DNA of 64,000 bases, from NCBI GenBank assembly GCA_036674765.1, contig JARVKI010000048.1, positions 1 to 64,000 on the forward strand, written 5' to 3'. This DNA comes from Seiridium cupressi (lineage: Eukaryota; Ascomycota; Sordariomycetes; Amphisphaeriales; Sporocadaceae). The position numbers were made by a program, and so were the translations under genes. Each line of letters opens with the position of its first letter. Position 1 is the stretch's first letter. Shown here one piece after another: positions 58,803-64,000 of this stretch. Below the pieces are notes generated by a model. That model was not told where the DNA came from. It was given only the letters and a program-made list of their open reading frames with translations, and ran no database searches.

Positions 58803-59786
58803 AGGGTTTTGTCCGAGAATCCGAATTACGTACTCATATTCCTAGTCTATGTGATCTCAGGATCAGTATGGTCAGAGTAAAGAAGATAGCTTTGCCGAAA
58901 GGCCAAAACAGACAGATAACAAAGCACATTCTCTAATTAAAGCTCCCGATTGATCGAGTGTCCGTCCAATCGCTGCTACATATGCCACTATTCTCACGTA
59001 GAGACAATGGAAGTGATCACGAAATAGGTCATAAAGCAAATAGCAAGTGCTGATCATGTAAAGACTCGGGATTGTGGCATATATAGAACACACCATCCCC
59101 AACTGCAAGATCTTTGAATGTGTTTTTCATTCAAGTTTCGGTAGGGTTAGGAGGAGATGGATGCAATTTAGATTTCAATGTGATTATTCAAGTTATAGCA
59201 CAGCTGACTCTTCACCGATTGAGGAACGTCTAGACTTCTTGGTATTAAATCTCAAATCCGATTAAGAAACTTTCTCTTGTTGCGAGCATTTGTTCCCAAC
59301 TCCCGAATAAAGATGAGGTGAGAGACACGGAAAAGAAAACGGGACGTCAAGCGTTTCCCAATCCTGCATGTCCAGCTCTTCACAAAGAATCATCCAGAGC
59401 AAATTTCCTCATGATTTGGATATTGACCAATAGTACTCAATTTACAAGTTGGTGGGTGGATTAGACTGGAAGAAGTATAGTTCGGTCCTCGGCGGCGAGT
59501 CGCGAGGTAGCCGCCGGATGACGGACTATAACGGCCCAGGCTTTGCCGAAAAAGTTAATTTGAGTTATACTCTTCGGCTTGACATTTGATTGGATAAAAT
59601 GAAGCAGGGATGTCTTGGTAAATCTTTAACGTAAGCGGACATGACATGAGTGAGCGTGCTTTTAGAGGCTGATTGTCGTCGTTAGTTGGCGACTTCTTTT
59701 CCGCACGTGTCCAGCAAAGCGATCTAGAGTTTTGATCCCTAGAAGAAAAACCTCTTCGATTTCATTTGACTACGTTGTGTCACATA
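58803..59786. promoter_or_regulatory. Intergenic region upstream of the cluster exporter
   Basis: About 1 kb between the dioxygenase stop and the exporter start. TTCGGTCCTCGGC at 59481-59493, about 300 bp before the ATG, matches the paired CGG element in the other cluster promoters. No gene is recognised. Confidence 0.45.
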
Positions 59787-62015
59787 ATGGAGGCAACTGA
59801 AACGACGAGGCTGTTTGCCGGAGAATCAAGAGAAAGTAGAGATGAGGAGGCTGCAACCCAGACCCCGAAGGAGCACCCAGTAAGTGGAATCTCCAAAGTT
59901 TCTGGTCATTTTCACACATACGCGTTTTCATCGAGGTGCCATATTTCGTTCGTGCAAACTGATGATTCACTACTTGCACAGCTAGAATGGGAGTCGCCCT
60001 CGGATCCAGGAAACCCGAAAAACTGGTCACGGTCGCGGAAGTGGACGTGTACCATGATAGTTTCCTTCTATTGCCTCATTGCGCCCACTGCAGCATCCAT
60101 GGTGATCCCCGCCATGCCGTCACTCGCGCGAGATCTCAATATAACCTCAGAGGCATTCCTCCAATTGACCATGTCTCTGTTTGTGTTTGGCTGGACAGGA
60201 GGCCCATTGATACTGGGACCGGTATGTATCTTCTGGGCCGCCTTGTATACAGGATGGCACCGATAAATGAGACCGCATTGGCACGTCTAATCAACCATCG
60301 TATAGCTTTCCGAGGTTTTCGGCCGAGCACTAATCTTGCACATCGGAAACTTTGGATTTATCACATTCAATCTACTCTGCGGATTCGTTAGGAACCAACA
60401 TGCCTTCGTGTTCCTGAGGTTCATAAGTGGGCTGTGTGGGAGTGGGCCAACATCGGTAAGTGCCCAACCCTCTATCCTCTAATGACACCCCGTACAGCCC
60501 TTCGTGAAGCTGACTACGTTGATATTAGCTCGGTACTGGTATACTGAGTGATCTCTGGACAAGCGACGAAAGAGGAACCTCCCTTGCCATTTATACCATC
60601 ATGCCTCTTGTGGGGCCAACAGCGGGGCCTCTACTAGCTGGATACGTTGTGCAGTACTACAATTGGCCGTACATCTTCTTCCTATGCTCTCTCCTTGCAG
60701 CCATAGTTCTGGTACCTGGTGCCGTCATCCTCCCCGAGACATTTGGTCCGGTCATCCTACTTCGTAGAAGAGCTGAAAGACTTAGACAGAAGGGCATTTC
60801 CTCGTCAATCCCAGCAGCCAATCACGGGAAGCACGACACGACCAAGACACGCATCAGAAAGGGTCTCGCACGACCTTTCATCCTGCTTGGTACTCAGCCT
60901 ATCATACAAGTTCTGGCGTTGTATTTCGGTTTCTACTTCGGCCTCTATCAATTATTCATTGCCATGTATCGTGAGTATTCATGTTTCATCTCTTATCATT
61001 TACCTGCATCTCCTTCATTGATAGTGTCCCTGGCCAGGAGTCTCACCATGATTCTTTCCTAGCTAAACAAGAGCTATTCACGTTATTCCTAGTATAGCAC
61101 TGTTTTTAACGTATTCCTTGTCCATTTCCTCTCGATGTATTGACTGACTTTGGGTTGGCCCAGACGCAATGTGGAGGGATATGTACAACATGACGCCCAT
61201 ACAAGCAAGCGCAAATTATCTCTCCATAACTATGGGCCTTATTCTTGGCTGTGAAATCGCCGGCCCATTCAACGATAAGGTATGTAGGTGGGGACGCCCT
61301 CGATCACTAGCGAGTGATGTTCATTGCTTCCAGCGACTTTCCAAAGTAGAGGAATCCAAATGAACTTAGCTGCTGACGCCTTTACCTCATTAGATTTATC
61401 GTTATCTGAGACAACGTAACAACGGTATTGACTTGCCTGAGTATCGGATCTGGCTCATGCTCCCAGCCGCTATTCTGGTGCCTGGCGGTCTACTATGGTT
61501 CGGATGGTCGGCGGTAGCTCAAGCTCACTGGATTATTCCAAACCTTGGAATGGCAACCGCCGTAAGCAACTTCCGGAGTTATTTCATGCCCCGTATAGCC
61601 TGTTTTGGGGGTTCACCGGTCCCTGATCCAGCATTTCTGCTCTTGAAACATGGTTTTCAACTCCCGACAGCTCATCTAGCAGGTTAGAAGAAGCAAAGAC
61701 TGACTCCAGATGTTGTAGTGTGTGGGGATCGTCATGACCTTCATGTGCATGCAGGCCTACGTGATGGATGCCTACCCAGTGTACGCTGCTTCGGCGCAGG
61801 GTGCTCTGACTGTGGTCCGGTCTCTGACTGCATTCACAATGCCCGTCATGGCCCCGGCTATGGTTCACCAATGGGGTTATGGCTGGTCGAGCACCGTGCT
61901 GGCAATAATCGCTGTCGTGGTAGGTTCCCTAGCCCCGGCGTTCTTGCACTTGAAGGGTGCGTCCCTTCGTGCTAAGAGCCCGTATGCTGCTGGCAATGTC
62001 AATTTGGAAGGGTAG
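59787..62015 (+). CDS. DHA1-family MFS exporter
   Basis: 501 aa from seven exons: 59787-59879, 59982-60221, 60306-60455, 60529-60970, 61164-61279, 61394-61561 and 61719-62015. A cytosolic N-tail leads to LEWESPSDPGNPKNWSRSRKW, the hallmark lead-in of fungal DHA1 drug:H+ antiporters. About 12 TM segments follow. GPLILGPLSEVFGRALILHI across the exon 2/3 join is the motif-A loop, and MPLVGPTAGPLLAGYVVQYY the antiporter motif C. The last exon includes YVMDAYPVYAASAQGALTVV. It sits between the two dioxygenase genes and is the likely plasma-membrane exporter of the cluster product or a self-protection pump. The first intron (102 nt) contains no stop in frame, so intron retention would still be translatable. 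Confidence 0.88.
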
Positions 62016-62740
62016 GCTTGCCAGATATCCGCGGTGCCAGAGCTCTTCTGGCACTGAAGCCTTGATGCAAGGTTTGTTTACCATGTCATCCTTCTTGTCG
62101 GCCAGGACGCAATGATTGATCCTCAGCTGCGGGACTCACCCTGGTAATGAATTCTGGAAAATATCGATCACTATGTGGATTGGGAGGTGCGCGGAGAAAA
62201 TGCCGACTAAGTAAATGGACCTGAAAGAATAGATGGGGGGTGCGATAGAATAGACTTGGACTTCCATCGCTGATGTAATCTCGTCCGCAACACCAAGTAT
62301 GGTAAAAGTGAATCTATGATTTTTTCCAGTTACCGGCCACAGCCGTTAGATTTGGAGCTGTACCTAAAGGATGATAATTTTTAAAAGGCAGGGTTCCTTT
62401 TATCCTAAGCATTTCTTTCATTTATAGTGGAGTTTCACGACTCTTATGAGGTAGGTGACTTTTCTTCACCAGCTTCATGCCAATACCCATCAGATACGAG
62501 CTCTATACAGAGCGCTGAAGCAATCAAACCAGGCAAGCGATTCTAGAATCATATACTGTGGAATGTTAAAAATATGGTCTAAAGGTCTACTGCCAAACAT
62601 GTTCTAAATTTTGATGCATTTCTAAATCCTTTTTTTTTAATCTCATTCCTCACTGGAAAACGCGAGAATATGTATAACTAGCAACGACACAAGGAATCAG
62701 TCTTGATTAGTGGCTCGATTTGGACCACTCAGCAGGCTCC
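62016..62740. other. Convergent intergenic region
   Basis: 725 bp, AT-rich, between the stops of the exporter and dioxygenase 2. It includes a T10 run near 62,630. No gene seen. Confidence 0.45.
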
Positions 62741-64000
62741 TTAAGCCGCGGCTTCCAACTGAAGTCCCTCACGGCGCGAAATGCTTTGCGGGTCAAAGTA
62801 AGGGCGCTCTCCCAAACTTCTGGCTGAGTAGCCAGCCCGGGCGCCAGAGTAATCGACGGTGGCAGCGTGGTAAACGCTGCGGTTGTCCCAAATAGCTAGA
62901 CGCAAGATAGTCGTCAGTCTCAGCCGTTCATTACGCAACAAGAGGCAGGCTATTAGGAACAGGAGCAACTCACCAAGGTCGTTAGGCTTCTGCCACCTGC
63001 ATCTAGCTTGAAGGTCGTGGTTCTCAGTGATCAATTTCAGGAAAGCGTCCTTCAGATGCTCGCTTTCCTGCTCGGACAAACCATTGATCTCCTTGATGTG
63101 AATTCCGGCGCCAAAAAGACTCTTCCACCCAGTAACCGGGTTTGTGCGCACTAGGGGGTGAATGGCGGTGATTTCGGAGCCTGTGTTCTCGGGAGCACCT
63201 CGAGGTCCCTCGAAGATAGGGGTTCCCATCTTTTCTGCCAACTTGTGGTAAATGCCAGCCTGGCTGCAGGTCACGGACAAAGTCTCGAGAAACTTCTGGT
63301 ATGGAGTGGAGATGCGATCGTACATCTCATAAGCAGAGGCAAACATGGTATCTGGGTCATGATCAGTCAATCGTAATCAGGGTCGATGCGGTTTCACTGC
63401 ACACCAGAACATTTAGATTTCAGATGGGCGAAATCACTTACCGCCGCCCGTAGGAGGACTGACCTCCATTCGGAGGATTGAGTAGTCACTGGGGACACGC
63501 TCCCACTGAACGTCAGTGTGCCATTCCGTGCGCGACGACTGACGCTTTCCGCCGGAGTTGTCGGAGAGCGCCTTTCCCAGCCCAGCATAGTTCTTCACCT
63601 GCTTGGACCCGACCATGGAGATATGATCATCGACATCGGGGTTCTGAAGGTGGTTGTTGATGGGGTGGATGTGGAGATCAGAGGTTTCCGGCCCTCCGGA
63701 TAGACGACCGAGCCTGCGGGCAATCTCCTTTTGGTGTTCAGTCGTGATACCGTCTTGGCCACGGAATATAACAACACCACGGCGCGAGACTTTTTGCCAG
63801 AAGTTTCGTTAGTCAATCCCTCCAACGGTCTATAATTATTATGGCCCTGATCTGACGTGCAACGTGGACACATGCCTGGACTAGGCATTGGAGATTGGCT
63901 ACGCACCAGTAATGGCTAGTTCACGGAGCAACTCATCGGAATCGGGAGCCTCTAACCAGTCAACCAAGTTGACGGTCGGGAACTCAGTACCAATAACAGG
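62741..64000 (-). CDS. TauD-type Fe(II)/2-oxoglutarate dioxygenase 2, 5' end outside window
   Basis: Partial gene: exons 63907->64000, 63442-63789, 62974-63351 and 62741-62895. Upstream codons (about 40-50 residues by comparison with dioxygenase 1) lie beyond 64,000. The visible part has PVIGTEFPTVNLVDW, VSRRGVVIFRGQDGITTEHQ, iron-binding HxD in RTEWHTDVQWERVPSD, GGGDTMFASAYEMYDRISTP, HPLVRTNPVTGWKSLFG and the distal His in AIWDNRSVYHAATVDYS. Three intron positions match dioxygenase 1 exactly in phase and context, so the two are paralogues. Residues around the iron site differ (VQWERVP against SSFEPAP), which suggests different substrates or steps. It probably oxidises another position in the same pathway. 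Confidence 0.9.

Overview
The window is nuclear DNA of a filamentous ascomycete (Pezizomycotina). Most genes carry short spliceosomal introns (about 50-100 nt, GT-AG), there are four Zn2Cys6 transcription factors, and there are a Hir3 homologue, a Chs5-Arf1-binding (ChAPs) protein, a CYP504-like P450 and a type I fungal fatty-acid synthase alpha subunit. Positions 1-74 are an uninterrupted run of C that cuts off an NmrA-like gene, so the left edge looks like a contig end or artefact rather than biology. Gene models were built by reading splice sites by eye; the exons are listed in the entries.

Left accessory arm (1-18 kb). A truncated NmrA-like reductase is divergent from C6 regulator TF1. 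A paralogous regulator, TF2, faces TF1 tail to tail, and both promoters hold the same CGGCGGAATT half-site in inverted repeats. Two decayed genes follow: a monocarboxylate-type MFS transporter (frameshift plus TAG) and a luciferase-like flavin monooxygenase (two frameshifts plus TAG). Then come a CYP504-type P450 and a zeta-class GST/maleylacetoacetate isomerase, next to a third C6 regulator. This pair fits phenylacetate/homogentisate breakdown.

Conserved core block (18-31.5 kb). HIR3, a ChAPs exomer-type protein, a LovD/EstB-type serine hydrolase, an S-adenosylmethionine-type mitochondrial carrier and a tRNA-Gly(CCC). A half-length, frameshifted sugar-transporter relic lies just beyond the tRNA.

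Mixed block (33-42.9 kb). An MDR-type reductase, a small Dabb-domain protein with three exons, a 14-TM (DHA2) exporter, and a 231-bp MITE-like element flanked by TA.

Right arm (42.9-64 kb, open at the right edge). This is the most striking part, a probable alkylcitrate-type secondary-metabolite cluster. It holds a C6 regulator (with a GC-AG intron), a FAS alpha subunit without the C-terminal phosphopantetheinyl transferase domain, a divergently transcribed citrate/2-methylcitrate synthase-like enzyme, an SMP-30/lactonohydrolase, two TauD-type Fe(II)/2-oxoglutarate dioxygenases and a DHA1-type exporter. The simplest reading is that a dedicated FAS makes a short or medium acyl chain, the citrate synthase homologue joins it to oxaloacetate, the dioxygenases oxidise the product, the lactonase opens or closes a lactone, and the MFS exports it. 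This resembles the known logic of sporothriolide and oryzine pathways. The FAS beta subunit, a methylcitrate-dehydratase-like enzyme and a decarboxylase are not in the window and could lie beyond 64,000.
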